IMG/VR virus record: IMGVR_UViG_3300027969_000072
Coordinates: 27,524 to 91,523 of that record
Reading direction: 5' to 3' (one strand)
Length of the DNA stretch: 64,000 bases
From: a virus
Of the stretch, positions 27,298 to 35,721 are shown piece after piece (the first letter of the stretch is position 1; each line of letters opens with the position of its first letter). A program made the translations under genes and the position numbers. The notes below the pieces were generated by a model, which ran no database searches, had not been told where the DNA came from, and was given only the letters and a program-made list of their open reading frames with translations.

Positions 27298-28527
27298 GTT
27301 AAATTCGATTTCTAAAATTTTAATAACTTCTCTTATTGTTTCTTCTTCAAGATCTGTTTGTTTTACAATATAATTAAAGTCTGCTTTCAATACACTCTTA
27401 GCAGTGTCAAATCCAACTTTCCTAAACTCATCAATAATCCAACCATCAATTTCATCAGAGAAATCTTCTAATAAAACGTCCTCATTGTGTTCAACATCAG
27501 AAAATACATTTATTTTATATCCACTTATTTTACTTGCTAGTTTAATGTTCATACCACCTTTACCAATTGCCAATGAAATATTTTCAGAAGGTATAATCAC
27601 ATTAGCTGCTTTCTTCTCTTCATTTAACTCAACAGTTGCTTTACTTTGACCAAGTGCTCTCATAACAAATAATGATTTATTTGTAGTGTAACTGATAACA
27701 TCAATGTTTTCATTATTAAGTTCTCTTACAATACTATGTATTCTACTACCTTTAACCCCAACACAAGTTCCAACTGGATCAATTCTATCATCATAAGACT
27801 CAACAGCAACTTTTGCTTTAGAACCAGGTTCTCTAACAACTGCTTTAACTGTAATTAAACCATCAAATACTTCAGGTATTTCAAGTTCAAATAACTTTTC
27901 TAAGAATTTGTTAGAAGTTCTTGATAAAGTCATAAAAAGTTTACCATTATCAATAGAAACACTTTGTAAAATCGCTCTAATTGAGTCACCTTTTCTATAA
28001 AAGTCACCAGGTACTTGCTCAGTTTTAGGTAAAACAAACTCATTACCTTCATCATCAATAACAATAGCTTCTTTTCTTAAAATTTGATATACTTCACAAG
28101 TGAAAATTTCACCTTCTCTATCTTTATATTTTTTATACAAAGATTCCTTACCTAAATCAATGATTTTAGATTTAAGTATTTGACGAATTGATGAAATTGC
28201 ACGTCTTCCAAAATCAGCGATTTTAACTTCATCAGAGTAATCCTCACCTATCTCAAAACCAGATTCGATTTTATTTACATCAGTAAATTTAATGTGAATA
28301 TTCTCATCATAATCATCATCATTATCATCAATAACCATTCTATTTCTCCATATTTCTAAATCTCCCTTATTTGGATTTACAATAATATCAAAGTTATCAG
28401 TAGATCCATATTTTTTTAAGATTATAGTTTGAAAAACTTCTTGCATTATTTTAATCATTGACTCTTTATCAATGTTTTTAACATCTTTTAACTCGGTAAA
28501 AGACTCTACTAGATTTATATTATCCAT
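27295..28527 (-). CDS. nusA: Transcription factor NusA
   Basis: At 410 residues this is a complete NusA of Bacteroidota type: the N-terminal RNA polymerase-binding domain (FDIIVNPNKGDLEIWRNR near 45-62), an S1 domain (about 130-200), KH1 with VGVKGSRIHSIVRELNNE, KH2 with AIGKGGMNIKLASKISG, and a C-terminal helix-hairpin region (SDEIDGWIIDEFRKVGFD). NusA modulates pausing, termination and antitermination. The organisation and segments match cellular NusA closely, indicating capture from a host. No other Nus factor is seen. Confidence 0.93.
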   Translation of the reverse strand: MDNINLVESFTELKDVKNIDKESMIKIMQEVFQTIILKKYGSTDNFDIIVNPNKGDLEIWRNRMVIDDNDDDYDENIHIKFTDVNKIESGFEIGEDYSDEVKIADFGRRAISSIRQILKSKIIDLGKESLYKKYKDREGEIFTCEVYQILRKEAIVIDDEGNEFVLPKTEQVPGDFYRKGDSIRAILQSVSIDNGKLFMTLSRTSNKFLEKLFELEIPEVFDGLITVKAVVREPGSKAKVAVESYDDRIDPVGTCVGVKGSRIHSIVRELNNENIDVISYTTNKSLFVMRALGQSKATVELNEEKKAANVIIPSENISLAIGKGGMNIKLASKISGYKINVFSDVEHNEDVLLEDFSDEIDGWIIDEFRKVGFDTAKSVLKADFNYIVKQTDLEEETIREVIKILEIEFN

Positions 28528-28574
28528 AGTATTTATATTATATTTTTATTTGTATTAAAATTATACAATTATGT

Positions 28575-28606
28575 TTAAAATAAAAAAGATGTAATTAAAC
28601 ATCTTC
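28575..28606 (-). terminator. Hairpin terminator after the lipoprotein gene
   Basis: On the minus strand AAGATGT/ACATCTT forms a stem followed by a T run. It overlaps the last codons of the 28595 gene. Confidence 0.7.
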
Positions 28607-29500
28607 TTCTTTTTTTTCTTTTTTCCTCTTCCACAATAGCCAAAACCATTGAAAAAGCGGGATAAAAATTACACCCATAAACCACTCCCAGTTTTTGAGT
28701 ATAAAGTCTTTTATACTGGAACCCAGATTAGACTTGACTTTTATCTTTCTCTCAAAGACGGTAATATCTTTATAATAATCATTACCATCCTCTTTTATTC
28801 TAATTTTTACATTAAGTTTTAAATTATTTTCACCACCTTGTAAAGGAATTACATTCCAACTCCATTCAGTATATCCCTCATCATCTATATTTTGAATTTC
28901 TGTTGATAATGTAGTTATCTCAAAATCCCTTTTACTTGATAATAAACTTGCTGACATTATTGGAGAAACTGTTATGGATTCAACTCTAACATCTTCTAAA
29001 TTATCTGATATAGGAATTTCTCTATCACCAACTAATAAAACTGTTCTATCATCCTTCTTACTTATTCTTACTTTTACTAAATAATCATCACCAACTTCCA
29101 TTTCACTAGGAACTGAGTAAGCAATTAAACCCTTAGGTCTAATTTCCTTTGTTTGAATTATCAGTGTCTCATTTTTTTTAACATTTTTACTCTTTACATC
29201 TTTATTATCAACAGTGGCTGGTTCCGTCTCTTTTGCAGATTTAGCAATTATAATACTATCTTTTGTTCCTGAATATTTTTCATTTTCTTCACTACCAGGA
29301 CAACCCATATTATCTCTACTACCTTTTATATCAGGACATTTATCATCTTTGTCAGGAACACCATCTTTATCATAATCAGGAAACCTCTCTATCTTATCCA
29401 CAAGAGGTGGTGGAGGTAGTGGAGTACTATCAGTTCTTGTATCCATTGTAGTTTTACAAGAAAATAATATAAATAAAAAAAGAAAGAATATATATCTCAT
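28595..29500 (-). CDS. Lipoprotein with TSP3-type calcium repeat and C-terminal membrane anchor (u-spanin-like topology)
   Basis: I prefer the ATG at 29500 (MRYIFFLFLFILFSC, 301 residues) over an upstream one at 29521, because the lipobox LFSC then sits at a normal distance. After the lipidated cysteine come a proline stretch, a DKDGVPDKDDKCP thrombospondin-type-3 repeat, a beta-rich ectodomain and a C-terminal transmembrane helix (VIFIPLFQWFWLLW) with a basic cytoplasmic tail. An outer-membrane lipid anchor plus an inner-membrane helix is the topology of a unimolecular spanin, although at 301 residues it is much larger than the T1 type. Confidence 0.65.
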   Translation of the reverse strand: MRYIFFLFLFILFSCKTTMDTRTDSTPLPPPPLVDKIERFPDYDKDGVPDKDDKCPDIKGSRDNMGCPGSEENEKYSGTKDSIIIAKSAKETEPATVDNKDVKSKNVKKNETLIIQTKEIRPKGLIAYSVPSEMEVGDDYLVKVRISKKDDRTVLLVGDREIPISDNLEDVRVESITVSPIMSASLLSSKRDFEITTLSTEIQNIDDEGYTEWSWNVIPLQGGENNLKLNVKIRIKEDGNDYYKDITVFERKIKVKSNLGSSIKDFILKNWEWFMGVIFIPLFQWFWLLWKRKKEKKEEDV

Positions 29501-29527
29501 AACATATATATTCTTTCTCAAATCTTC

Positions 29528-29953
29528 TTATTTCAAAACTTCATTGATTTTATAATCTCTAAAACTTTGAACATCAATGTCTGTAGGTTTTACTTCATAA
29601 AAACTTATACTAACCATCTCCATATATTTCTCAATCTCTTCATCATTTGCCAGTGGATGTAAAGTATTTTCAACATCATTCCAAGAATCTTTTTTAACTA
29701 TCTTACCATACTTTTCAACCAAAGATTGATTGAATTTTTCATATTCTTCAATATCAACATTTAATATGTCCTCTAATTCATATGAATAATAACTAAGTGA
29801 AGTTGTTTTAAATTCCTGTTTATTTAATTCATTTACTTTTTTATCCGCATCTTCTTTTGAGAAACAAATAAGTTCAGGATTTCCACCCTCTGATTCTGAA
29901 TAGATATTATCATCATACTCATATCCTTTTTTTACAATTACGTGTGCTTTCAT
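29528..29953 (-). CDS. Unknown protein with C-terminal FRDYKINEVLK motif
   Basis: A 141-residue acidic protein starting MKAHVIVKKGYEYDD, with a strand then helices. Its last residues, FRDYKINEVLK, are a strong copy of the C-terminal motif that recurs in this window, including in the adjacent gene at 29956. I do not recognise a family. Confidence 0.55.
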   Translation of the reverse strand: MKAHVIVKKGYEYDDNIYSESEGGNPELICFSKEDADKKVNELNKQEFKTTSLSYYSYELEDILNVDIEEYEKFNQSLVEKYGKIVKKDSWNDVENTLHPLANDEEIEKYMEMVSISFYEVKPTDIDVQSFRDYKINEVLK

Positions 29954-29955
29954 TT

Positions 29956-30468
29956 TTATTTTAATAAATCGTTAATTTTTTTATCTCTAATGTATTGTGT
30001 TCTTAAACCTGCCAATGACATATTCCAATTATTTTTAATATCGCTAATATATGAGTTATTTAAAAAGTCTTCTTCAAATTTATCTATATTTAATGAAAAT
30101 CCACTTCTTTCCCTTTCCAATTTATAAATATAATCAAATTTATAATCTGGATAATCATATGATAAATCATCAGTAACTAAAATAACTGGTAAGTCTGTTA
30201 CTTCTCTTATAGAGTCAAGTAAAAAGTTAAATTTTCTATTTGACTCAATAATGATAATATTTACTCTAAATAAGTTCTGTGACAAGACATCAGGTATTGA
30301 GTCATATGTAGTATAAGTACAAGAAGCACATTTAAGTTGTAATGTGTCATTCTTATGAGTTAGAAATAAACAATTATGACCCATAAGATCATAATCGTCT
30401 ATTAGTTTACTAACAACATAGTTAGCCTTATCATTTAAGAAAAGATTTGTTTTACCAATGTCTAACAT
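29956..30468 (-). CDS. Unknown protein with C-terminal IRDKKINDLLK motif
   Basis: The 170-residue protein has the alternation of a Rossmann-like or P-loop-like fold (NCLFLTHKND, VNIIIIESNRK, LPVILVTDD) but no Walker motif. A CASCTYTTYD segment carries two cysteines. It ends in IRDKKINDLLK, one of the clearest copies of the shared C-terminal motif. It lies between the S2P protease gene and the 29528 gene, 2 bases from each, so these probably form one transcript from the S2P promoter. Confidence 0.55.
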   Translation of the reverse strand: MLDIGKTNLFLNDKANYVVSKLIDDYDLMGHNCLFLTHKNDTLQLKCASCTYTTYDSIPDVLSQNLFRVNIIIIESNRKFNFLLDSIREVTDLPVILVTDDLSYDYPDYKFDYIYKLERERSGFSLNIDKFEEDFLNNSYISDIKNNWNMSLAGLRTQYIRDKKINDLLK

Positions 30469-30470
30469 TT

Positions 30471-31088
30471 TTAATATTTTTGTTCTATTTCTTTATATGA
30501 ATAAAATACAAATAAGGCGGCAAATATCGCCATAAGTAAATTACTAGTCATAATAGAGACAATAAAAAGTAATATACTAAAAACTATAGAAATATATCCA
30601 TTTATTTTTCTTCCAATCGAAGGTTTAGTCAACCATTGACAAATTGCTTTACTAATTCGACCACCATCCATAGGATAAATAGGTAATATATTAAAGATAA
30701 ATAAAAACATATTTACCTGTGCAAATATATCTAATCCTAAATAAGAACCAATAAAATATAATATTAAGTTCGACAAAGGACCTGCAGCAACAATTAAGAT
30801 TGTTTGATTATAAGGAGAATAAGTAGTATCAATTGCAGCGGCACCATTAAATACATCTAGGTAAACATGTTCCACAGAATGATTTAATTGTTTAGCAACT
30901 GCGGTATGTGCTAATTCATGGATTAAGACTGCTGCAAAGATTGATAAGAACCAATCTAATCCAGTTAGAAATCCTTGTTCAGTAAATCCACCAGATTGTA
31001 ACATAAATAAAGGAAGTAAGATAAAGAACCAGTATTTCAAATAAACTGGAGTTCCCATAAAATCAAATAACTTAAAAGCGTTTTTCAT
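30471..31088 (-). CDS. Site-2-protease-like (M50) membrane metalloprotease
   Basis: The 205-residue multi-helix membrane protein has HELAH (H57, E58, H61) in its second hydrophobic segment and NILPIYPMDGGR (D141) in a later one. These are the two zinc-binding motifs of the M50/S2P family, which cleaves substrates within the membrane. It lacks PDZ and CBS domains, so it is a minimal form. A TATCTTTG promoter box lies 22 bases upstream on the minus strand. Its substrate is unknown; envelope stress anti-sigma factors are typical cellular targets. Confidence 0.85.
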   Translation of the reverse strand: MKNAFKLFDFMGTPVYLKYWFFILLPLFMLQSGGFTEQGFLTGLDWFLSIFAAVLIHELAHTAVAKQLNHSVEHVYLDVFNGAAAIDTTYSPYNQTILIVAAGPLSNLILYFIGSYLGLDIFAQVNMFLFIFNILPIYPMDGGRISKAICQWLTKPSIGRKINGYISIVFSILLFIVSIMTSNLLMAIFAALFVFYSYKEIEQKY

Positions 31089-31110
31089 ATATAATTTTTA
31101 GTTTAAAAGA

Positions 31111-31118
31111 CAAAGATA
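31111..31118 (-). promoter_or_regulatory. Bacteroidota-type promoter (TATCTTTG)
   Basis: Perfect TAnnTTTG box on the minus strand ahead of the S2P-like protease gene. Confidence 0.6.
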
Positions 31119-31207
31119 TGAAAAAAGAAGTGAAACTAAAAAAATATTATTGATAAACTTTTATCACTTTTTGATATATCAATTTAATAACTTTAAATTA
31201 TAAAAAA

Positions 31208-31945
31208 ATGGATTTTGGAAAAGATTTTAGAAAGTATGCTTTAAGTGAAGGAATTTCTTCTTTAAACTTAGATTACTTTGAAAAAGGTTTAGTAGAGAAT
31301 AGTATGACACCATATATTCTTGAAGAGAGAGAAATGAGAGTAACGCAGATGGATATTTTTAGTAGACTCATGCGAGATCGTATATTATGGGTTGCCGGTG
31401 TTGTAAATACACAAATGTCAACCGTTGTTCAAGCTCAATTGATGTATTTAGACTCTGTTGAGAAAAAAGACATCAAAATGCATATTGACTCACCAGGTGG
31501 ATCAGTTTTAGCTGGATTAGGTATGGTTGATGTTATGAGATATATCAACTCTGATGTTGAAACAATCAATACTGGTATGGCAGCATCTATGGGTTCTATC
31601 TTATTATCATCTGGAACTAAAGGTAAAAGAGCATCATTAAACTTCTCTAAAGTAATGATACATCAAGTTTCTTCTGGTGCATCAGGACACGTTGAAGATA
31701 ATCGTATTTCTCAAATGGAATCAGAAAAATACAACTATATCTTATTCAAGATGCTTGCAGAGAATAGTGGTAGAGATTTTGATTATGTACTTGAAAGTGC
31801 TAGAAGAGATAATTGGTTAAACTCACAAGAAGCTTTAGACTTTGGATTTATTGATGAAATCATCATAACTGATAAATCAACTCCGATTACTACTTACTTG
31901 GATGGTTTTGAAGATTACTACACTAAGGAAGTTTTAAGAAAATAA
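31208..31945 (+). CDS. clpP: ClpP serine protease
   Basis: The 245-residue protein is a full ClpP: the N-terminal MTPYILEEREMRV segment that lines the pore and docks ATPases, SPGGSVLAGLGMVD, the nucleophile motif GMAASMG (S127), MIHQVSSG with H152, and RDNWLNSQEALDFGFID with D201. The complete triad predicts an active peptidase. Its N-terminal features (MDFGKDFRKYA) resemble Bacteroidota ClpP. It needs an ATPase; a ClpC-like one with a VGF loop is encoded at 61917. Confidence 0.93.
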   Translation: MDFGKDFRKYALSEGISSLNLDYFEKGLVENSMTPYILEEREMRVTQMDIFSRLMRDRILWVAGVVNTQMSTVVQAQLMYLDSVEKKDIKMHIDSPGGSVLAGLGMVDVMRYINSDVETINTGMAASMGSILLSSGTKGKRASLNFSKVMIHQVSSGASGHVEDNRISQMESEKYNYILFKMLAENSGRDFDYVLESARRDNWLNSQEALDFGFIDEIIITDKSTPITTYLDGFEDYYTKEVLRK

Positions 31946-31954
31946 TAATAAATA

Positions 31955-31986
31955 AAAACCCATCTTAAATTAAGATGGGTTTTTTA
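31955..31986. terminator. Bidirectional hairpin terminator
   Basis: AACCCATCTTAA/TTAAGATGGGTT stem between the convergent clpP and 31970 genes. Confidence 0.85.
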
Positions 31987-32326
31987 GTATTCGTTCTAAT
32001 TTATATTCTCTTCGTAGTATCTGTTTATTTAGTAAGTCTAAGTTTAGAGGATTATATCCAGTTTTTAGTGTCATTGGTGAATATCCTTCTGTAATCTTCG
32101 GTTCTATAAGAACTGTATAAAAACCACCTACATGTAATATGTAATCTTTTATCTCATATTCTATATGTGAGAGATATGTAGGTGCAAAGAATTTACACCT
32201 CCATCCGATCGGATACCATTTTTCGAGTATCTTTAATTGTATTTCTACTGGTGTTTTACTGAAACGATTTGTTTCATTGGAATTGTAATCCCAAAAAAAT
32301 AACGCTTTCTTACCAAATGTACTCAT
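31970..32326 (-). CDS. Unknown protein
   Basis: The frame opens at 32344, but the TATCTTTG promoter box overlaps there, so the ATG at 32326 (MSTFGKKALFFWDY, 118 residues) is chosen. The protein is rich in aromatic residues, with a WYPIGWRCKFFAP segment and beta-strand pattern. It ends RREYKLERILKNPS, a variant of the recurring C-terminal motif. No family recognised. Confidence 0.5.
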   Translation of the reverse strand: MSTFGKKALFFWDYNSNETNRFSKTPVEIQLKILEKWYPIGWRCKFFAPTYLSHIEYEIKDYILHVGGFYTVLIEPKITEGYSPMTLKTGYNPLNLDLLNKQILRREYKLERILKNPS

Positions 32327-32341
32327 TTTATATAATTTTAA

Positions 32342-32349
32342 CAAAGATA
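32342..32349 (-). promoter_or_regulatory. Bacteroidota-type promoter (TATCTTTG)
   Basis: TAnnTTTG box on the minus strand, 15 bases before the 32326 ATG. Confidence 0.6.
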
Positions 32350-32404
32350 TGTATAATTTATGAGAATGAGAAAATAATATATAATAAAAAATTATATTAT
32401 AATA

Positions 32405-33844
32405 ATGTTAAAAAAATATATTGATTTTATAACAGAATCTCATGATTTAATAACAGAATCAAAATTGATCGAACTTCTATTAGAATCAGATGTAATGTTT
32501 TCAGATAACTTTAAGAAAGTATTGGGAAAGATTGATAGTCCTGTTGCTAAAAAGATTTTAGGCTTAGAGAAAAAAGACTTACCAGTAGTTGCTAACTACT
32601 TTGATATAGATCCAGAAAGAAATGATTACTTATATTTTACTGCAGATAGAAAAGCTCAAGAGATTTTAAATGACCCAAAAGAATTATATCGTTTTGTAGG
32701 AAACAATGGTGGATGGCTAACTCATGGTGAAGCTAATAATGCTATTTTTGGTAGATTAGGATATGTTCCAGAAGGTGATGTTTATAAACCTACATCAGCA
32801 GAAGTTGGTGAAGTTGTTGAAAAGATAGTTTCTGAAAAATCTGGTAAAACTTGGATTTGGTTAAAATTTGCAAATGGTCAAGGTGTTTTTAATTTAGAAA
32901 AATTGAGACCAGTTGATGATAGAAACAAATTAGTTTGGTCAAAAAATCGTCAGGATGTTAGAGTTGGTAGATCAATGAATGCTCTTTTAGCTTTAGCCGC
33001 TAGAGAAGATGATACAGCTAAATTTACAGCAAGAGATATTGAAATCTTTGTGAATTTATATAAAGCTCAGATGGACAAATTCAATGATAAGTTCTCATTC
33101 TTTGATGTTGTTCAAGGTGATGATATTTATTATAAGTATCAATATGATAATTACTATGACCCAAGTGGTACATTAGCAAATTCTTGTATGGCAGAAGCTG
33201 ACTCTAGTTGGTTAGATCCATATACTGAAAATAACACAGTATCTTTAATTATTTATAAATCACAAGATGATGATAGTAAAATTATTGGTCGTGCAATTCT
33301 TTGGGAATGTTTAAATGGTAAAAAATTAATGGATAGGGTTTATACTAATTCTGATTCTGATGTTGAACTGTTTAGACAATTTGCACAAGATAGTGGTTGG
33401 TGGTATAAATCAAATAATAATAGTTCTTCAACTATAAATGCTATAGGTCCAGAAGGTCAACAAGAAAATTATTTTACTGCACAAGTTCAATTACACAAAA
33501 GACATGAAAATTTTCCTTATATGGATACTTTAAAATATTATAGCCCTGAAACTGGAATTATATCAAATGAAAATTCAGAAAGTGGGGTAGTTTACTATTG
33601 TGAATCAACTGAAGGTTATTATGATAAACTTTGTGCAACTTGTGAACAAGATGGTACTATTACTTGTCCAACTTGTAATGGTGATGGAGAAGAAGTTTGT
33701 ACTGAATGTAATGGAGACGGTGAAGTAGAAGTTGATGGAGAATCAACAGAATGTTCAACTTGTGGTGGAGAAGGTAGAAAAACTTGTTCACAATGTGATG
33801 GTGATGAACAGATTACTTGTCCTGATTGTGAGGGAGATTACTAA
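32405..33844 (+). CDS. Tagged DnaJ-type zinc-repeat protein, paralogue A (6 CxxC)
   Basis: The 479-residue protein has three parts. Residues 1-30 are the tag, with I-T-E, I-T-E and L-L-E sites. A conserved domain (about 35-395) is shared with the genes at 33910 and 45485; its landmarks are IDSPVAKKIL, NSCMAEAD, RAILWE and LMDRVYT. The C-terminus has six CxxC knuckles in CxxCxGxG style, as in the DnaJ cysteine-rich domain, but there is no J domain. The zinc part suggests protein or nucleic-acid binding. The tag and AT-box promoter suggest a virion protein. The core domain is unknown. Confidence 0.65.
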   Translation: MLKKYIDFITESHDLITESKLIELLLESDVMFSDNFKKVLGKIDSPVAKKILGLEKKDLPVVANYFDIDPERNDYLYFTADRKAQEILNDPKELYRFVGNNGGWLTHGEANNAIFGRLGYVPEGDVYKPTSAEVGEVVEKIVSEKSGKTWIWLKFANGQGVFNLEKLRPVDDRNKLVWSKNRQDVRVGRSMNALLALAAREDDTAKFTARDIEIFVNLYKAQMDKFNDKFSFFDVVQGDDIYYKYQYDNYYDPSGTLANSCMAEADSSWLDPYTENNTVSLIIYKSQDDDSKIIGRAILWECLNGKKLMDRVYTNSDSDVELFRQFAQDSGWWYKSNNNSSSTINAIGPEGQQENYFTAQVQLHKRHENFPYMDTLKYYSPETGIISNENSESGVVYYCESTEGYYDKLCATCEQDGTITCPTCNGDGEEVCTECNGDGEVEVDGESTECSTCGGEGRKTCSQCDGDEQITCPDCEGDY

Positions 33845-33855
33845 CAAATAAAAAT

Positions 33856-33885
33856 GAAAAAATCCCTTTTTAAAGGGATTTTTTC
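33856..33885 (+). terminator. Hairpin terminator
   Basis: AAAATCCCTTT/AAAGGGATTTT stem with a T run between the two paralogues. Confidence 0.85.
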
Positions 33886-33894
33886 ATGATGCAA

Positions 33895-33906
33895 TTTAAT
33901 ATATAA
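33895..33906 (+). promoter_or_regulatory. AT box, putative late promoter
   Basis: TTTAATATATAA ends 3 bases before the ATG of the 33910 gene, the same spacing as at 41484, 45430, 49205 and 56643. Confidence 0.5.
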
Positions 33907-33909
33907 CTT

Positions 33910-35463
33910 ATGATTTCAAAATATTTAGACTTTATTACAGAAAGTAAACTAGAACTTCTTTTAGAAGCCAAAATAGTTTATACCCAACAGTTTTTAGATG
34001 TATTAGATCAAATAGATTCTAATATAGCCAGTCAAATTTTATCATATAAAGGTAGAGATATGGATGTTGATAGAAACTATATTGATATAAATAGAGATAA
34101 AACTGATAGTATATTTTTCAAACCACAAGATAAGATTGATAAGGCTATATACACATTACGTAGTAATGGTGGTGTTTATGATAATCTATCAAAGGCTGCT
34201 GAGAAAATGGATATTATTCATGGTTGGAAGGAACCATCTGATGGTCAGACTGGAATAGTTATAAAAAAACTTACTTTAGAGGAAGTTTTAAAGATTTCTC
34301 CAAATAGTCCAGGTGTTTGGTCTTATATGTATGATAATAATCAACAATTATTTATTTTTCAATTTGAAGAAAGAGGTAAAACTTATGAGGCAATTGTTTT
34401 AGATAACTATCTTGTAAAAGATGTTTCTAAAATAACATCTACTGAGGTAAATGTTGGTAGATTTGTTAGAGCTTTTCTAAAAAATTTAGGATTAGAATAT
34501 AAAGATAAAGAAATTGAAGACTTTGTTGATAAATATAAAAAAGTATTAGAATTACAAAAGAATGTTTTTAAAAGATTTAAAGAAGTCAAAGGTGATGAAA
34601 TAAAAAAATGGTATTTAGAAGATAATTATGAAAAAGTTGCAGGACCATTAGGTGGTTCTTGTATGCGTCATTCAGAATGTCAGAAATATTTTGATATTTA
34701 TACCGAAAATACTGATAAAGTATCTATGATTATTTTAATAAGTGAGGAAGATTCTACTAAAATTAGTGGTAGAGCTATTCTTTGGTTAGATGAAGAAGGA
34801 AGAAGATTTATGGATAGAATATACACTATCAGAAATTCTGATATACTTCTATTTAAAGAATACTGTTATAAAAATGATTATTATCACAAAGCAGAACAAA
34901 GTTATGAAGAAGATTCTAGTTTAGTTTTTAATGGAAATGAAGTATATGGTAAAGAAAGTGTAGTAACAGTTAAACTTAGAAGAGAATATTATGATTATTA
35001 TCCTTATATGGATACTATGAAATATTATAGTCCAGATCTTGGTCTAATCTCTAATAGAGAGTTCCCCTGGTCGAATCACACAACATATTATACACTAACT
35101 CAAACTAATGGTTCTAATGGACAAGGTTGTGATATATGTGAAGGAAGTGGAATAGTTGATTGTCCTGAATGTGAAGGAGAACGTACTACAAATTGTCGTG
35201 TTTGTCATGGTACTGGTGAATCAGATTGTTCTGAATGTGAAGGAAGTGGTGGAGTAGATTGTCAAGAATGTTCTGGATCTGGAACAATAGAATTATTGTC
35301 TGGTGAGGTAGAATGTTCTACTTGTTATGGAACTGGTAAGAATGAATGTGAAACATGTGAAGGTGAGAAAAGAGTAGAATGTTATAACTGTGATGGACGA
35401 GGTGAAGAATCTTGTGATATATGTAATGGACGAGGAGAAGTCGGTTGTCCTGAATGTAATTAA
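33910..35463 (+). CDS. Tagged DnaJ-type zinc-repeat protein, paralogue B (10 CxxC)
   Basis: The 517-residue paralogue starts MISKYLDFITESKLELLLEA, with I-T-E and L-L-E cleavage-type sites. It has the same core domain (VGRFVRAFLKNLG, GDEIKKWYLEDNYEK, LGGSCMRHSECQKYF, FMDRIYT, YPYMDTMKYYSPD) and then ten CxxC knuckles. One longer linker (about 12 residues, with LLSGEVE) separates knuckles five and six. The invariant Gly-x-Ser-Cys-Met in the core is a candidate active or binding site. A terminator follows directly. Confidence 0.65.
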   Translation: MISKYLDFITESKLELLLEAKIVYTQQFLDVLDQIDSNIASQILSYKGRDMDVDRNYIDINRDKTDSIFFKPQDKIDKAIYTLRSNGGVYDNLSKAAEKMDIIHGWKEPSDGQTGIVIKKLTLEEVLKISPNSPGVWSYMYDNNQQLFIFQFEERGKTYEAIVLDNYLVKDVSKITSTEVNVGRFVRAFLKNLGLEYKDKEIEDFVDKYKKVLELQKNVFKRFKEVKGDEIKKWYLEDNYEKVAGPLGGSCMRHSECQKYFDIYTENTDKVSMIILISEEDSTKISGRAILWLDEEGRRFMDRIYTIRNSDILLFKEYCYKNDYYHKAEQSYEEDSSLVFNGNEVYGKESVVTVKLRREYYDYYPYMDTMKYYSPDLGLISNREFPWSNHTTYYTLTQTNGSNGQGCDICEGSGIVDCPECEGERTTNCRVCHGTGESDCSECEGSGGVDCQECSGSGTIELLSGEVECSTCYGTGKNECETCEGEKRVECYNCDGRGEESCDICNGRGEVGCPECN

Positions 35464-35465
35464 AA

Positions 35466-35490
35466 AAACACATCTTTAAGATGTGTTTTC
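35466..35490. terminator. Bidirectional hairpin terminator
   Basis: AACACATCTT/AAGATGTGTT stem between convergent genes. Confidence 0.8.
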
Positions 35491-35721
35491 TTATTGGAAT
35501 ATATTTATAATCTTTCTTTTTCTAATAGCAACTTTCATACTTATTTTATAATAATACTTTTTCTGAACACTTGGATACAAAGAAGCAAAGTCATAAGACA
35601 TAAATGGATTATCAATTAAATTCTGATGTGGTTGTGGTGGACTAACTGTTAAAGTTTGACCTCTATAGGTTTGTCTATTTGTAAGTAAATCTCGATATAA
35701 TTTTTCTAATTCTTCATCCAT
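35491..35721 (-). CDS. Unknown small protein
   Basis: A 76-residue protein beginning MDEELEKLYRDLL. It has a YDFASLYPSVQ segment that by chance or descent looks like motif A of family B DNA polymerases, but nothing else polymerase-like. It ends IRKRKIINIFQ, a possible divergent copy of the recurring C-terminal motif. Its start is directly coupled to the upstream nucleotidyltransferase stop. Confidence 0.45.
   Translation of the reverse strand: MDEELEKLYRDLLTNRQTYRGQTLTVSPPQPHQNLIDNPFMSYDFASLYPSVQKKYYYKISMKVAIRKRKIINIFQ

Noticed and set aside
35491-35721. YDFASLYPS segment resembling motif A of family B DNA polymerases
   Set aside because: The protein has only 76 residues and no exonuclease, motif B or motif C. 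One short match in a small protein is not enough to call a polymerase or its fragment.
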